A stretch of 50,522 nt of DNA, taken from the NCBI RefSeq assembly GCF_002298975.1, contig NZ_DBMV01000002.1, positions 1 through 50,522 on the forward strand. The letters run 5' to 3'. Shown in pieces: positions 35,648-48,842 of this stretch (the stretch's first letter is position 1; every line of letters starts with the position of its first letter). The notes beneath the pieces were generated by a model. It did no database searches, was not told where the DNA came from, and saw only the letters and a program-made list of their open reading frames with translations. The stretch is from Ralstonia sp. UBA689. GTDB lineage: Bacteria; Pseudomonadota; Gammaproteobacteria; Burkholderiales; Burkholderiaceae. Made by a program: the position numbers and the translations under genes.

Positions 35648-36796
35648 TCAGGCGTCGGAAGCGAGCACGCGCAGGCGCACCAGGCCATCCCAGCGCGCCT
35701 GAATGGCCGCACTGATGCGGGCACGCTCAGCGGCCAGCGCGGGCAGCAGGATCAGATCCATCTCGACCACCCCATCCACGTAATGCAGCACGCAGTGGCG
35801 CGCGTCGAGCGGCGTGCCCGGCGGCAGCAACTGCGCCAGCGCGGCGTGCAGCGCGTCGCGGTCGGGTAGCGGCAGCGGATCGGTGGCGATGCGCTCGCGC
35901 GGGTCGACGTGGATCTGCACGTCGAGCACGGCCATGTCGGTATGCAGGGCCAGCACATTGGTGCGTGCGCGAACGGCAATCGCATGGCCTTCGCTCACCG
36001 ACACGCGCGGGTCCACCTCGATATGCGCGTCGACCAGCGCCTGGTCGCCCGTCACACGCGTGCGCAGGTCGTGCACGCTGCTCACGCCCGGCGTCGCCGC
36101 CAGGCTCGCGCGGATCGCCTGCACCTGCGACGGCGGCAACGCGCGGTCCATCAAGTCATTGAGCGCCTCCCAGCCGAAGCGCAGGCCCACACGACCGATC
36201 ATGGCGCCCACCACGCAGGCGGCCACCGGGTCCAGCCAGTGGTAACCCATCAAGTTGCCCGCCACACCCACCGCCGCCACCAAAGACGACACCGCATCGG
36301 AGCGCGCGTGCCACGCATTGGCGATCAGCATGCGCGAGCCGATGCGCTTGGCCACAGCCAGCATGTATCGGAACAGCCCTTCCTTGGCCGCCAGCGCGAT
36401 GAGCGCCACCAACAGCGCAAGACCGTGCACGGGCGCCGGCCCCTGCGGCGAGCGCAGGCTCTCCACGGCCGCCCAGATCATGCCGGCGCCGGCCGTCACC
36501 AGCAGCAGACCCAGCCCGAGCGATGCGGCGTTCTCATAGCGCGCATGACCGTACTGATGGTCTTCGTCCGGGCCCTTGTGGCTGTTGCGGTTGGCGATGA
36601 AGACGATGCCGTCGGCAATCAGGTCCGACAGCGTGTGCAGGCCGTCGGCCACCAGCCCCTGCGAGTGCGACCACAGCCCCGCCGTGATCTGCCCGGCCGA
36701 GAGCAGGCAATTGACGCCCGCGCTCACGAGCGTCGAGCGTTCGGCGCTCTGCTGGCGCGTTGCAGCAGGCTGGGCGGAGGGCAGATCGGAGGTCAT
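35648..36796 (-). CDS. Cation diffusion facilitator family transporter
   Basis: A 382-residue inner-membrane metal/H+ antiporter. The membrane domain (about 25-215) carries the family metal-site signatures DGLHTLSDLIADGI (helix 2) and HARSDAVSSL (helix 5), giving a His/Asp-rich transport site. The cytosolic C-terminal domain (about 215-382) has HDLRTRVTGDQALVDAHIEVDP-type ferredoxin-like strands (key parts HDLRTRV and DAHIEVD). Zn2+, Mn2+, Co2+ or Fe2+ are possible. I chose the ATG at 36796; another at 36826 is possible. It diverges from the response-regulator gene. Confidence 0.87.
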   Translation of the reverse strand: MTSDLPSAQPAATRQQSAERSTLVSAGVNCLLSAGQITAGLWSHSQGLVADGLHTLSDLIADGIVFIANRNSHKGPDEDHQYGHARYENAASLGLGLLLVTAGAGMIWAAVESLRSPQGPAPVHGLALLVALIALAAKEGLFRYMLAVAKRIGSRMLIANAWHARSDAVSSLVAAVGVAGNLMGYHWLDPVAACVVGAMIGRVGLRFGWEALNDLMDRALPPSQVQAIRASLAATPGVSSVHDLRTRVTGDQALVDAHIEVDPRVSVSEGHAIAVRARTNVLALHTDMAVLDVQIHVDPRERIATDPLPLPDRDALHAALAQLLPPGTPLDARHCVLHYVDGVVEMDLILLPALAAERARISAAIQARWDGLVRLRVLASDA

Positions 36797-36974
36797 GGAT
36801 GTCGGCAATTCTGAAGGCGCGAGCATTGTGCCACGCGCCCTGCTTGGTTCACGGGTGAATCCGAGCCCACCCTCAACACGTCGTGACAAATTCGCACCAG
36901 AAGCATGCACATCGCGACACAGTATTAAGACTTTTCCGATTTTCCAGCGTCACGGCATCGGCGATTCTCAGCAA

Positions 36975-36995
36975 TGCGGCAAACAGGTTGCCGCA
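36975..36995. promoter_or_regulatory. Palindrome upstream of the response-regulator/hybrid-kinase operon
   Basis: TGCGGCAA and TTGCCGCA are perfect 8-bp arms around ACAGG, ending 27 bases before the regulator ATG and 13 bases before its Shine-Dalgarno GGAG (37009-37012). It could be an autoregulatory site or an mRNA hairpin. Confidence 0.4.
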
Positions 36996-37022
36996 CGTTA
37001 CACGCCTCGGAGACCCGCTGAC

Positions 37023-37691
37023 ATGCAGCCCCCCATCCAACTCGTGATTGCAGATGACCATCCCGGAGTGGTGGCCGCCGTGCGGCACCTCGTATCGGAG
37101 GTCGAAGGCTTCGAGGTGGTGGGCGAGGCCGCCAATACCGACGAGTTGCTCGCGATACTCGGCCGCGTGCGCTGCGACGTCGTCATCACCGACTACGCAA
37201 TGCCCGGCAGCCGCTACGGAGACGGCATCGTCTTGCTCGAATTCCTCATGCGCCAGCAGGCGAACCTGCGCATCATGGTGCTGACCATGCTCGAAACGCG
37301 TGCGCTGATGAGCAACATCCTGCGCGCCGGCATCAAGGTCATCGTCAGCAAAGCCGACGAACCGCGGCACATCCTGGAAGGCGTGCGCGCGGCACTCTCC
37401 GACCGCATCTATCTCTCGCCGCAGCTCGACGCCAAGCTGATCCGCCGCACGCTCGCGCAGGAGCCGGCCAACGATGACCCGATCCGTCTGCTCGGCAAGC
37501 GTGAACTGGAAGTGCTGCGCATGTACGTCACGGGCATGACCGTCAGCCAGATCGCCGTGCGGCTGAACCGCAGCGTCAAGACCATCAGCGCGCAGAAGCA
37601 GGCGGGCATGCGAAAGCTCAAGCTGAGCACCGAGGCGGCGCTGTTCGACTTCGCCGTGCGCCACGGGCTGCTTGGCAGCACCGAGGCTTGA
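37023..37691 (+). CDS. NarL/LuxR-family response regulator (BvgA/EvgA-like)
   Basis: A 222-residue regulator. The receiver has Asp11-Asp12 and phospho-acceptor Asp57 in VVITDYAMPGS, and the conserved Lys is in VIVSKADEP. The C-terminal LuxR-type helix-turn-helix reads LGKRELEVLRMYVTGMTVSQ and NRSVKTISAQKQAGMRKL. It lies three bases upstream of a giant hybrid kinase, the standard BvgA-BvgS order. The targets are not apparent from the window; autoregulation through the upstream palindrome is plausible. Confidence 0.9.
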   Translation: MQPPIQLVIADDHPGVVAAVRHLVSEVEGFEVVGEAANTDELLAILGRVRCDVVITDYAMPGSRYGDGIVLLEFLMRQQANLRIMVLTMLETRALMSNILRAGIKVIVSKADEPRHILEGVRAALSDRIYLSPQLDAKLIRRTLAQEPANDDPIRLLGKRELEVLRMYVTGMTVSQIAVRLNRSVKTISAQKQAGMRKLKLSTEAALFDFAVRHGLLGSTEA

Positions 37692-37694
37692 ACC

Positions 37695-42017
<4,323 letters not shown>

Positions 42018-42077
42018 GGGGAATCCGTTTCAAGCGCCTGATGCGCCGCTTCTAGATTGCTCATTCCAATCAACCGA

Positions 42078-42124
42078 TTGACTCTCCGCTGGAGCGCCTC
42101 CTACGATGACATCGAACAATGTCA
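42078..42124 (+). promoter_or_regulatory. Promoter and operator-like palindrome of the BVMO operon
   Basis: TTGACT (42078-42083) and TACGAT (42102-42107) are 18 bases apart. TGACAT (42107-42112) and ATGTCA (42119-42124) form a palindrome starting at the end of the -10 element and covering the expected transcription start, a classic repressor position. The BVMO start codon is about 50 bases downstream. Confidence 0.5.
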
Positions 42125-42163
42125 CATTAAGAGGCGCCCAAATGGTGCCCACGGAGACAATTC

Positions 42164-43789
42164 GTGAACGCACGGTCCGATGTCCTGCGCGCCGATCCCT
42201 TTGCCTCGGCTACGCACAACCCTGACACCCCCGCCCCCGTCGACGTCGCCATCATCGGCACCGGCTTTGCTGGTCTGGGCATGGCGATCCAGCTCAAGCA
42301 GCACGGCATCGACAATTTCCTCGTCTTCGAGAAGGCCGGCTCGGTCGGCGGCACGTGGCGCGACAACCATTACCCGGGCTGCGCGTGCGATGTGCAGTCG
42401 CACCTGTATTCGTTCTCGTTCGCGCCCAATCCGGACTGGTCGCGGATGTTCTCGCCGCAGCCGGAAATCCGTGCTTATCTGGAGCGCTGCACCGATGCGT
42501 TCGGCGTACGTCCGCACGTGCGTTTTCATCATGAGCTGGCGCGCGCGGCCTTCGACGATGCGGCCGGCGTCTGGAACCTGGAGATGGCGGATGGCCGCCG
42601 CTACCGCGCCCGCACGCTCATCTCCGGCATGGGGGGCCTGAGCCGCCCGGCCTGGCCGAACATTCCCGGCATCGAGACCTTTCAGGGCAAGGCATTCCAC
42701 TCGCAATTGTGGGAGCACGACTACGACCTGCGCGGCAAGCGCGTGGCCGTGATCGGCACCGGCGCCTCGGCCATCCAGTTTGTGCCGCAGATCGCGCCCA
42801 AGGCCGGGCGGGTCGATCTGTATCAGCGCACCCCGCCGTGGATCCTGCCCAAGCCCGACCGCAAGGTGTCACGTGCCGAGCACTGGCTGTTCCGCCACCT
42901 GCCGTTCACGCAAAAGCTCATGCGCACCGGCATCTATTGGATGCTCGAATCGCGCGTGCTGGGTTTCGTGCTGCACCCGAAGCTGATGAAGGCGGTCGAG
43001 CGCATGGCACGCGGCCACATCAAGCGCCGCATTGCCGACCCCGTGCTGCGCGAGAAGGTCACGCCCGACTACACCATCGGCTGCAAGCGCATCCTGATCT
43101 CGAACGACTACTACCCCGCCCTCACGCGTGACAACGTCGACGTGATCACCACCGGCATCGCACGTGTCGAGCCCAACGCCATCGTCACCACCGACGGCAC
43201 GCGGCGCGAGGTCGATTGCCTGATCTTCGGCACGGGCTTTCATGCGACAGACCCGTTCCCGCGCGGCGTGCTGCTGGGCAGCCAGGGCGTGGACATCGTC
43301 GATGCGTGGGACAAGGGCGGCACGCAGGCCTATCTGGGCACCACGGTGGCCGGCTTCCCCAACTTCTTCATGGTGGTGGGTCCGAACACGGGGCTCGGCC
43401 ACTCGTCGATGGTGTTCATGATCGAGTCGCAGGTGGCGTACATCGTCGATGCGCTCAAGTCGATGCGCGCGCACAACGTGGCGACCATCGATGTGCGCCT
43501 CGATGTGCAGCGCCGCTTCAACGACGGCATCCAGAAGCGGCTGTCGAATGCGATCTGGTCGGCGGGCGGCTGCGTGAGCTGGTACCTCGATCCGAAGACC
43601 GGCAAGAACACCACGCTGTGGCCGGGCTTCACATGGCAGTTCCGCCGCGCGACCGCGCACTTCCGGCTGGCCGATTACCGCACGCGTCCGATGGCCGCGC
43701 CCAAGGGCGTGCCGTCGCGTGTGCCCGCGCGCACCGTGCCCGCTGCTGCCCAGAACACCCCCAACGAAGAAGCGCTCGACCGCGTCTGA
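42164..43789 (+). CDS. Type I Baeyer-Villiger flavin monooxygenase
   Basis: A 541-residue FAD/NADPH enzyme that inserts oxygen next to a ketone to make an ester or lactone. The FAD motif is GTGFAGLG (32-39), the BVMO fingerprint FQGKAFHSQLW (173-183) matches FxGxxxHxxxW exactly, and the NADPH motif is GTGASA (198-203). It starts at GTG with GGAG seven bases upstream. It is first in a four-gene operon with an SDR, a hydrolase and a diiron protein. The set resembles the mycobacterial mymA locus (BVMO, lipase, dehydrogenases). The substrate is unknown; a long-chain or cyclic ketone is likely. Confidence 0.93.
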   Translation: MNARSDVLRADPFASATHNPDTPAPVDVAIIGTGFAGLGMAIQLKQHGIDNFLVFEKAGSVGGTWRDNHYPGCACDVQSHLYSFSFAPNPDWSRMFSPQPEIRAYLERCTDAFGVRPHVRFHHELARAAFDDAAGVWNLEMADGRRYRARTLISGMGGLSRPAWPNIPGIETFQGKAFHSQLWEHDYDLRGKRVAVIGTGASAIQFVPQIAPKAGRVDLYQRTPPWILPKPDRKVSRAEHWLFRHLPFTQKLMRTGIYWMLESRVLGFVLHPKLMKAVERMARGHIKRRIADPVLREKVTPDYTIGCKRILISNDYYPALTRDNVDVITTGIARVEPNAIVTTDGTRREVDCLIFGTGFHATDPFPRGVLLGSQGVDIVDAWDKGGTQAYLGTTVAGFPNFFMVVGPNTGLGHSSMVFMIESQVAYIVDALKSMRAHNVATIDVRLDVQRRFNDGIQKRLSNAIWSAGGCVSWYLDPKTGKNTTLWPGFTWQFRRATAHFRLADYRTRPMAAPKGVPSRVPARTVPAAAQNTPNEEALDRV

Positions 43790-43819
43790 TCCAAGCGTCG
43801 GCCGTCAGGAGACCACGTC

Positions 43820-44710
43820 ATGAAGTCATTCAACAACCAGGTTGCCGCTATCACCGGCGCCGCATCGGGCATCGGCCGCGCATTGGCGCTGGGCTTGGCG
43901 CGCGAGGGCTGCCACCTGGCGCTCGCCGATCGCAACGAAGCCGCGCTCGCGCAGACGGTACAGCTCATCCGCGCGCATGAAGGCGATCGCATCCGCGTCA
44001 CCACGCACGCCGTCGACGTGGCCGACCGCGCCGCCGTCTACCGCTGGGCCGAAGAAGCGGCCGCCGCGCACGGCAAGGTCAACCTGATCTTCAACAACGC
44101 GGGCGTGGCACTGTCCAGCACCATCGAAGGCATGGACGACGACGACCTCGCCTGGATCATGAACATCAACTTCTGGGGCGTCGTGCACGGCACCAAGGCG
44201 TTCCTGCCGCTGCTCAAGGCGAGTGGCAGCGGGCACATCGTCAACACGTCGAGCATCTTCGGCATCTTTGCGCAGCCGGGCATGGGCGCCTACAACGCCA
44301 GCAAGTACGCCGTGCGCGGCTACACAGAAGCGCTGCGCCAGGAACTGGACCTGATGAACTGCGGCGTGTCGGCCACCTGCGTGCACCCCGGCGGCATCAA
44401 GACCAACATTGCCAAGACGAGCCGCGTGTCACCCAGCATGAACGGCTTCCTGGTGCGCGACGAACAGCAGGGCAAGGAAGAGTTCGAGAAGTTCTTCATC
44501 ACCAGCCCGGAGAAGGCTGCCAGCGTGATCCTCAACGGCGTTCGCAAGAACAAGCGCCGCGTGCTGATCGGGCCGGATGCCTACGCCGCCGACGCCATGG
44601 CCCGCATCCTGCCTGCCGCCTATCAGGCGCTGGTCGTGCGCGAAGCCCGCCGCACGCGCAAGAAGAGCCTGCGCGACGAGGCGGCACCGGCCACCGTACG
44701 CGCCAAGTAA
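43820..44710 (+). CDS. Short-chain dehydrogenase/reductase
   Basis: A 296-residue classical SDR. The cofactor motif TGAASGIG is at 12-19, NNAG near 92-95, the catalytic Ser in VNTSSIFG and the YNASK motif (Tyr-x-x-x-Lys) near 157-161. PGGIKTNIA follows. Asp at the end of strand 2 (ALADRN) suggests NAD(H) preference. Thirty bases after the BVMO gene, it may oxidise an alcohol to the ketone the BVMO uses. The C-terminal tail is rich in basic residues. Confidence 0.92.
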   Translation: MKSFNNQVAAITGAASGIGRALALGLAREGCHLALADRNEAALAQTVQLIRAHEGDRIRVTTHAVDVADRAAVYRWAEEAAAAHGKVNLIFNNAGVALSSTIEGMDDDDLAWIMNINFWGVVHGTKAFLPLLKASGSGHIVNTSSIFGIFAQPGMGAYNASKYAVRGYTEALRQELDLMNCGVSATCVHPGGIKTNIAKTSRVSPSMNGFLVRDEQQGKEEFEKFFITSPEKAASVILNGVRKNKRRVLIGPDAYAADAMARILPAAYQALVVREARRTRKKSLRDEAAPATVRAK

Positions 44711-44726
44711 ACACCGGAGCCGCCCC

Positions 44727-45785
44727 ATGAAGACGACTGCATCGACAGCGCCCTTGGACGTTGGCGCCACTGAACCTTTCGCCAGCCCCCCGCGCGCGAA
44801 CCTGCTCAACGTCGCCCGCGCGATGCTGCGGCCCGGCCGCATCGGCCTGCGCAGCATCGGCCGCGATGTGCTGATCGCACGTTACGCCAAACCGCAATCG
44901 CGCTACCTGCCTCTGATGGGCACGCGCGTGCATTACACCGATGAAGGCGCCGCCAACGCGGAAGGCACGTTGCTGCTGATCCACGGCTTTGGCGCGTCGC
45001 TGCACACGTGGGACGGCGTGTTGCCGCAGCTCACGCGGCGCTATCGCGTGATCCGGCTCGACCTGCCGCCGTTCGGCATTACCGGCCCCCTGCGCGATGC
45101 GCAAGGCCGCCCGCGCACGATGGAACTGCCGTTGTATCGCGACTTCATCGACGCGTTTGTCGATACGCTGGGCCTGTCGAAACTCACGCTGATCGGCAAC
45201 TCGCTGGGCGGCATGGTGTCGTGGGACTTTGCCGTACGGCACCCGGGTCGCGTCGAGAAGCTCGTGCTGATCGACTCGGCCGGCTTTCCGATGAAGCTGC
45301 CGATCTACATCGATCTGTTCAATCACCTGGGCGTGCGGATGACATCGCCGTGGATGCTGCCGGAGGGCATCATCCGCGCCGCCACGCGCGATGTGTATGG
45401 CGACCCGTCGCGCGTGTCCGAACCGACGCTGCGCCGCTACGCGGATTTCTTTTACGCCGACGGTGCACGACAGGCCATCGGCAAGATGGTGCCGAAGTTC
45501 CGCTTTGACGATGTCGATACGAGCGGGCTGGCCGCCGTAGTGGGAAAACTCGGCGTGCCCACGCTCATCCTGTGGGGCCAGCGCGACCGGTGGATCCCGC
45601 CCGCGCACGCCGGTGAATTTGCCTGCCGCATTCCCGGCGCCACGCTGCGCATGTATCCGGCACTCGGCCACATCCCAATGGAGGAAGACCCCGTACGCGT
45701 GGGGACCGACCTCTGCGCATTCCTCGATCAGGGGCGCGCTGCAAGCCGCCTCGCAGAAACCACATTCCAGGAGAACCGCCCATGA
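44727..45785 (+). CDS. Alpha/beta hydrolase of the BVMO operon
   Basis: A 352-residue hydrolase. The oxyanion region is LLLIHGFGASLHTWDG, the nucleophile elbow GNSLGGMVSWDF, the acid in LWGQRDRWIPP and the His in ALGHIPMEEDP, all canonical. About 50 N-terminal residues precede the fold and may be membrane-associated. The ATG at 44727 has GGAG nearby, and the stop overlaps the next start by four bases. In context it probably cleaves the ester or lactone made by the BVMO. Confidence 0.9.
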   Translation: MKTTASTAPLDVGATEPFASPPRANLLNVARAMLRPGRIGLRSIGRDVLIARYAKPQSRYLPLMGTRVHYTDEGAANAEGTLLLIHGFGASLHTWDGVLPQLTRRYRVIRLDLPPFGITGPLRDAQGRPRTMELPLYRDFIDAFVDTLGLSKLTLIGNSLGGMVSWDFAVRHPGRVEKLVLIDSAGFPMKLPIYIDLFNHLGVRMTSPWMLPEGIIRAATRDVYGDPSRVSEPTLRRYADFFYADGARQAIGKMVPKFRFDDVDTSGLAAVVGKLGVPTLILWGQRDRWIPPAHAGEFACRIPGATLRMYPALGHIPMEEDPVRVGTDLCAFLDQGRAASRLAETTFQENRP

Positions 45786-46678
45786 TGCCAGTCCGCCGCG
45801 ACGTGCATCCTCACCTGCCTGCCGATCGCATCAGCAACTGGCACGAGCGAGGCCACCACGTCACCCACTTCCTGAACGCGCTGTCGATCTTCTTCCCGAC
45901 CGGCGAGCGCTTTTTCATGGACAGCGTGCGCAACTACCGCCACCTGGTGACCGACCCCGAACTCAAGCAGGCCGTGGCCGGCTTTATTGGCCAGGAAGCC
46001 ATGCACACGCGTGAGCACGTGCTCTACAACGACCTGCTCGACCGCGCAGGCCTGCCCGCCACGCGCATCGATCGCTTTGTCGGCAAGTTCCTCAACGTGC
46101 TGCGCAAGTACACGCCCAAGTCGCATCAACTGGCTGTGACGGTGGCGCTGGAGCACTACACGGCCATGCTGGCCGGCCAGGTGCTTTCACATGAAGATGG
46201 CCTGGGCCGCAACTCGGAGCCCGGCTATCGCCAAGTCTGGCTGTGGCACGCCATGGAAGAGACGGAGCACAAGGCCGTCAGCTACGACGTGTGGAACCTC
46301 GCCATCAAACCGGGCCTGCGCCGTTACATCCTGCGCACCTCGACGATGCTGCTGACCACACTGATGTTCTGGTCGATGGTGTTCTACGTGCATCTGCGGC
46401 TGATCTTTGCCGACCGCACCTGCAAGCACAAATTCCTGGGCTTGGGCAAAGCGTTCCACTTCCTGTGGGTCCACCCAGCGCCGCTGCGCAAGATCATTCC
46501 GGAGTTCTTCGATTTCTTCCGGCCGTCATTCCACCCGTGGGATGAAGACAACCGCGCGGCGCTCGAACGCCTGCCCAAGCTGATCTCGGAGATCGAGGCG
46601 TATGCCGCCGCCAATGGCGAGGCGCCGTCGCCGTCGATCCGGCGCAAGCTGTCGACGGCAGGTGCAGCCGGGTCCTGA
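45782..46678 (+). CDS. PF10118 'metal-dependent hydrolase', ferritin-like diiron protein
   Basis: A 298-residue protein matching PF10118, usually annotated as metal-dependent hydrolase. The sequence shows the four-helix diiron pattern: Glu42 (FPTGERFF), Glu72-x-x-His75 (GQEAMHTREH), Glu124 (ALEHYTAM) and Glu160-x-x-His163 (MEETEHK). A hydrophobic helix at about 184-206 suggests membrane contact. This ligand set is that of carboxylate-bridged diiron oxygenases and desaturases, so hydroxylation or desaturation is more likely than hydrolysis (inference). It is translationally coupled to the hydrolase by a four-base overlap and is last in the operon. Confidence 0.87.
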   Translation: MMPVRRDVHPHLPADRISNWHERGHHVTHFLNALSIFFPTGERFFMDSVRNYRHLVTDPELKQAVAGFIGQEAMHTREHVLYNDLLDRAGLPATRIDRFVGKFLNVLRKYTPKSHQLAVTVALEHYTAMLAGQVLSHEDGLGRNSEPGYRQVWLWHAMEETEHKAVSYDVWNLAIKPGLRRYILRTSTMLLTTLMFWSMVFYVHLRLIFADRTCKHKFLGLGKAFHFLWVHPAPLRKIIPEFFDFFRPSFHPWDEDNRAALERLPKLISEIEAYAAANGEAPSPSIRRKLSTAGAAGS

Positions 46679-46747
46679 ACGGGCATTCAAAACGCCTGCC
46701 GTCGTTGCCAATCGCGGCGAGATCGGGATCAAGATAGAAATAGATGA

Positions 46748-46772
46748 GGCGCGCCCCACGCATGGGCGCGCC
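46748..46772. terminator. Hairpin between the BVMO operon and the MerR-type gene
   Basis: GGCGCGCCC and GGGCGCGCC form a perfect 9-bp stem with a 7-base loop in a 102-bp convergent spacer. On the minus strand it is followed by a moderately T-rich stretch, so it probably terminates the MerR gene and perhaps the operon as well. Confidence 0.6.
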
Positions 46773-46780
46773 AGGAGACA

Positions 46781-47611
46781 CTAGCCTTTGTCCGGCGAGT
46801 TCGATGCGCCCGAGGTATTCGGCGGTTCGTGCAGATGCTCGATGACCTGCGCTACGCGGTCGCCCAGGTACTTGTTGGCAGCGATCTCGAGCGCGCGCAT
46901 CAGCTCGGCCTCGACTGCCACCAGCGCCAGCGGGCGGATGCGCCAGATCACGTCGACCAGGCGCGGCACGTCCTCGACCGGCGGCAGTTGGCCTTCGCCG
47001 TATTTGTCGAGTTCGCGCACGACCATGGAGACGAGATCGTCGGCCACGGCCTGCGTATGCGGCCGCGCGCGCTCGATGATGTCGAGCACTTCGACCAGCG
47101 GGAAGCCGGCTTTCGCCATTTGCGCGCCGGCCATCAGCGCCTTCGGGCTGCGGGCCAGGTAACCGAGGCCGTCGGGCTCCAGCAAACCAAGCGTGATGGC
47201 GCGGGCCAGCGCCTGACGCGACATGGAGCGGCCGAACAGCTTGGCCAGTGCCAGTAGCGAATAGTGCTTGGGAGCCTCGTCTGACCAGGGGCTGCTGATG
47301 GCGGATTCAAGCCCGAGAATGGAGCGCAGGTCGTGGCCCTCGACGATGGCCTTGAGCAGTTCCTGGATGTTGGCGAGCGTATAACCGCGCGCCAGCAGGT
47401 GGTTGATGAGCTTGAGCCGCCCGAGATGCGCCTGCGTGTAGATGCCCACGCGCCCGCGCCGCTCAGGCGGGTCGATCAGGCCGCGATCCTGGTACGAGCG
47501 GACGTTGCGGACGGTAGTGTCGGCCGCGCGCGCCAGTTCATCAATCGTGAACTCGCGGGCGGGCGGAGCAGCGGGCGGACCGGCATCGCCGGTTGGTTTG
47601 CGGACAGGCAT
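46781..47611 (-). CDS. MerR-family transcriptional regulator
   Basis: A 276-residue regulator. The N-terminal MerR winged helix (about 20-90) has FTIDELARAADTTVRNVRSY, DRGLIDPPERRGRVGIYT and LINHLLARGYTLANIQELL. The long C-terminal part (about 110-276) is helical and lacks the Cys pattern of metal sensors, suggesting an organic effector. It starts at ATG 47611, the only good start before the homeodomain-like region. It converges with the BVMO operon and is the nearest regulator to it, so control of that operon is plausible but unproven. Confidence 0.85.
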   Translation of the reverse strand: MPVRKPTGDAGPPAAPPAREFTIDELARAADTTVRNVRSYQDRGLIDPPERRGRVGIYTQAHLGRLKLINHLLARGYTLANIQELLKAIVEGHDLRSILGLESAISSPWSDEAPKHYSLLALAKLFGRSMSRQALARAITLGLLEPDGLGYLARSPKALMAGAQMAKAGFPLVEVLDIIERARPHTQAVADDLVSMVVRELDKYGEGQLPPVEDVPRLVDVIWRIRPLALVAVEAELMRALEIAANKYLGDRVAQVIEHLHEPPNTSGASNSPDKG

Positions 47612-47693
47612 GCAAAAAATTCTACACGAGCGCGGCAAACGACCGCGCAAGTCGCCGGGTAGTTTCCGGCCTCTCACGACGAGGAGACCGTCG

Positions 47694-48842
47694 ATGTGGG
47701 ACTTGACCTTGCGCCATCGAGATTGGCGTCGTTGGGCGCTCCGGGCTGCGGGCGTCTGGCTTGCTGCGCTATCGCTGCAAAGCTGCGCCACGGCCGGCGA
47801 TGGCCACGGCAGCATCGAAGCCGAGAAAGCTAAGCAACTGGAAGACGCCCGAACGCAAGCGCGCGCGCCATTCCAGTCGGGCAACCTCGCCACGCGTGAG
47901 GTGCGGCCGACCACACTGCGCGATTCCGGGCAGCCCGATGCGATCTCGTATCTGCGGCAAGTGGATTTCCGCTTCGACGGCGGCGTCGGCTTCCTGGTCG
48001 ACCAGCTTGCGCTGCGCATGGTGCCGCGCCAGCCGGGTGACCCGGTGTGGCTGGACGACGTGTCGTCGTACATGCTGCAGCCGGTCAGCGGCACGGTACG
48101 CGTGACAGCGCAGAGCATGGCCGCGCTATTCAATACCGTAGTCTTCGCACGCGGGCCGGGCAGTGATCCGCCTTTGCGACGCTTCAGCTTCTTGCTGGAG
48201 GACGGCACGCTCATCATGCGCGCCGAGATGCACCGCCGCGGCGCCTGGGTGCCGATCGAGTTGCGCGGCCCGCTCGTGCTGCGTGATGCGCAGACCATCG
48301 TGTTCCGCCCCAACGTAGTCAAGGTGCGCGGCCAGGATGCCGACGCGCTGATGGGCGCGGCGCATATCGAACTGGCCGACCTGCTGCCGGTATCCACGCC
48401 GGCCGTGCAGCTCATCGGCAGCGAGATCGTCATGCAGGTGCCCAAGCTGTTCCCGCCGCCAGCGCTGGACCTGAAGCTGTCGGCCATCCGCGTCACACGC
48501 GAGGGGCTCGTCATGCAAATCGGCGACGGCAACCCGCAGATGCCGCCGCTGGCCAACGCGGCAGATGCGCAGCGCCCGTACATCCTCTTCCGCGGCGGCG
48601 ACATCCGCTTCCTGCGCTCGATGCCGATGAACGCGCGCATCGACATCGTGGTCGCCGATCCGGCCAAGCCGTTCGTGTTCAACCTGTACCGCTATCGGGA
48701 TCAGCTCGTGGCCGGTTCGCTGCGCTTCTCGCCCGATGGCAGCATCCGCGTGCTGATGCCGTCGTTCGATACGCTCACCGCTGCCCGCCCAGTCAAAACA
48801 GCCAAACCTGCTGTGCAACTCGCCAAGAGGACCGCGCAATGA
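47694..48842 (+). CDS. Putative lipoprotein, first of two coupled paralogues
   Basis: A 382-residue protein. The N-terminus has basic residues, a hydrophobic stretch and LSLQSC, an acceptable lipobox that would acylate Cys near residue 28. The mature part is beta-rich, with VDFRFDGGVGFLVDQLALRM near 93-112, LFPPPALDLKLSAIRVTREG and FLRSMPMNARIDIV. The same blocks occur in the next protein. The ribosome site GAGGAGA is strong. The stop overlaps the next start as ATGA. I do not recognise the family. It diverges from the MerR regulator by 82 bases. Confidence 0.75.
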   Translation: MWDLTLRHRDWRRWALRAAGVWLAALSLQSCATAGDGHGSIEAEKAKQLEDARTQARAPFQSGNLATREVRPTTLRDSGQPDAISYLRQVDFRFDGGVGFLVDQLALRMVPRQPGDPVWLDDVSSYMLQPVSGTVRVTAQSMAALFNTVVFARGPGSDPPLRRFSFLLEDGTLIMRAEMHRRGAWVPIELRGPLVLRDAQTIVFRPNVVKVRGQDADALMGAAHIELADLLPVSTPAVQLIGSEIVMQVPKLFPPPALDLKLSAIRVTREGLVMQIGDGNPQMPPLANAADAQRPYILFRGGDIRFLRSMPMNARIDIVVADPAKPFVFNLYRYRDQLVAGSLRFSPDGSIRVLMPSFDTLTAARPVKTAKPAVQLAKRTAQ

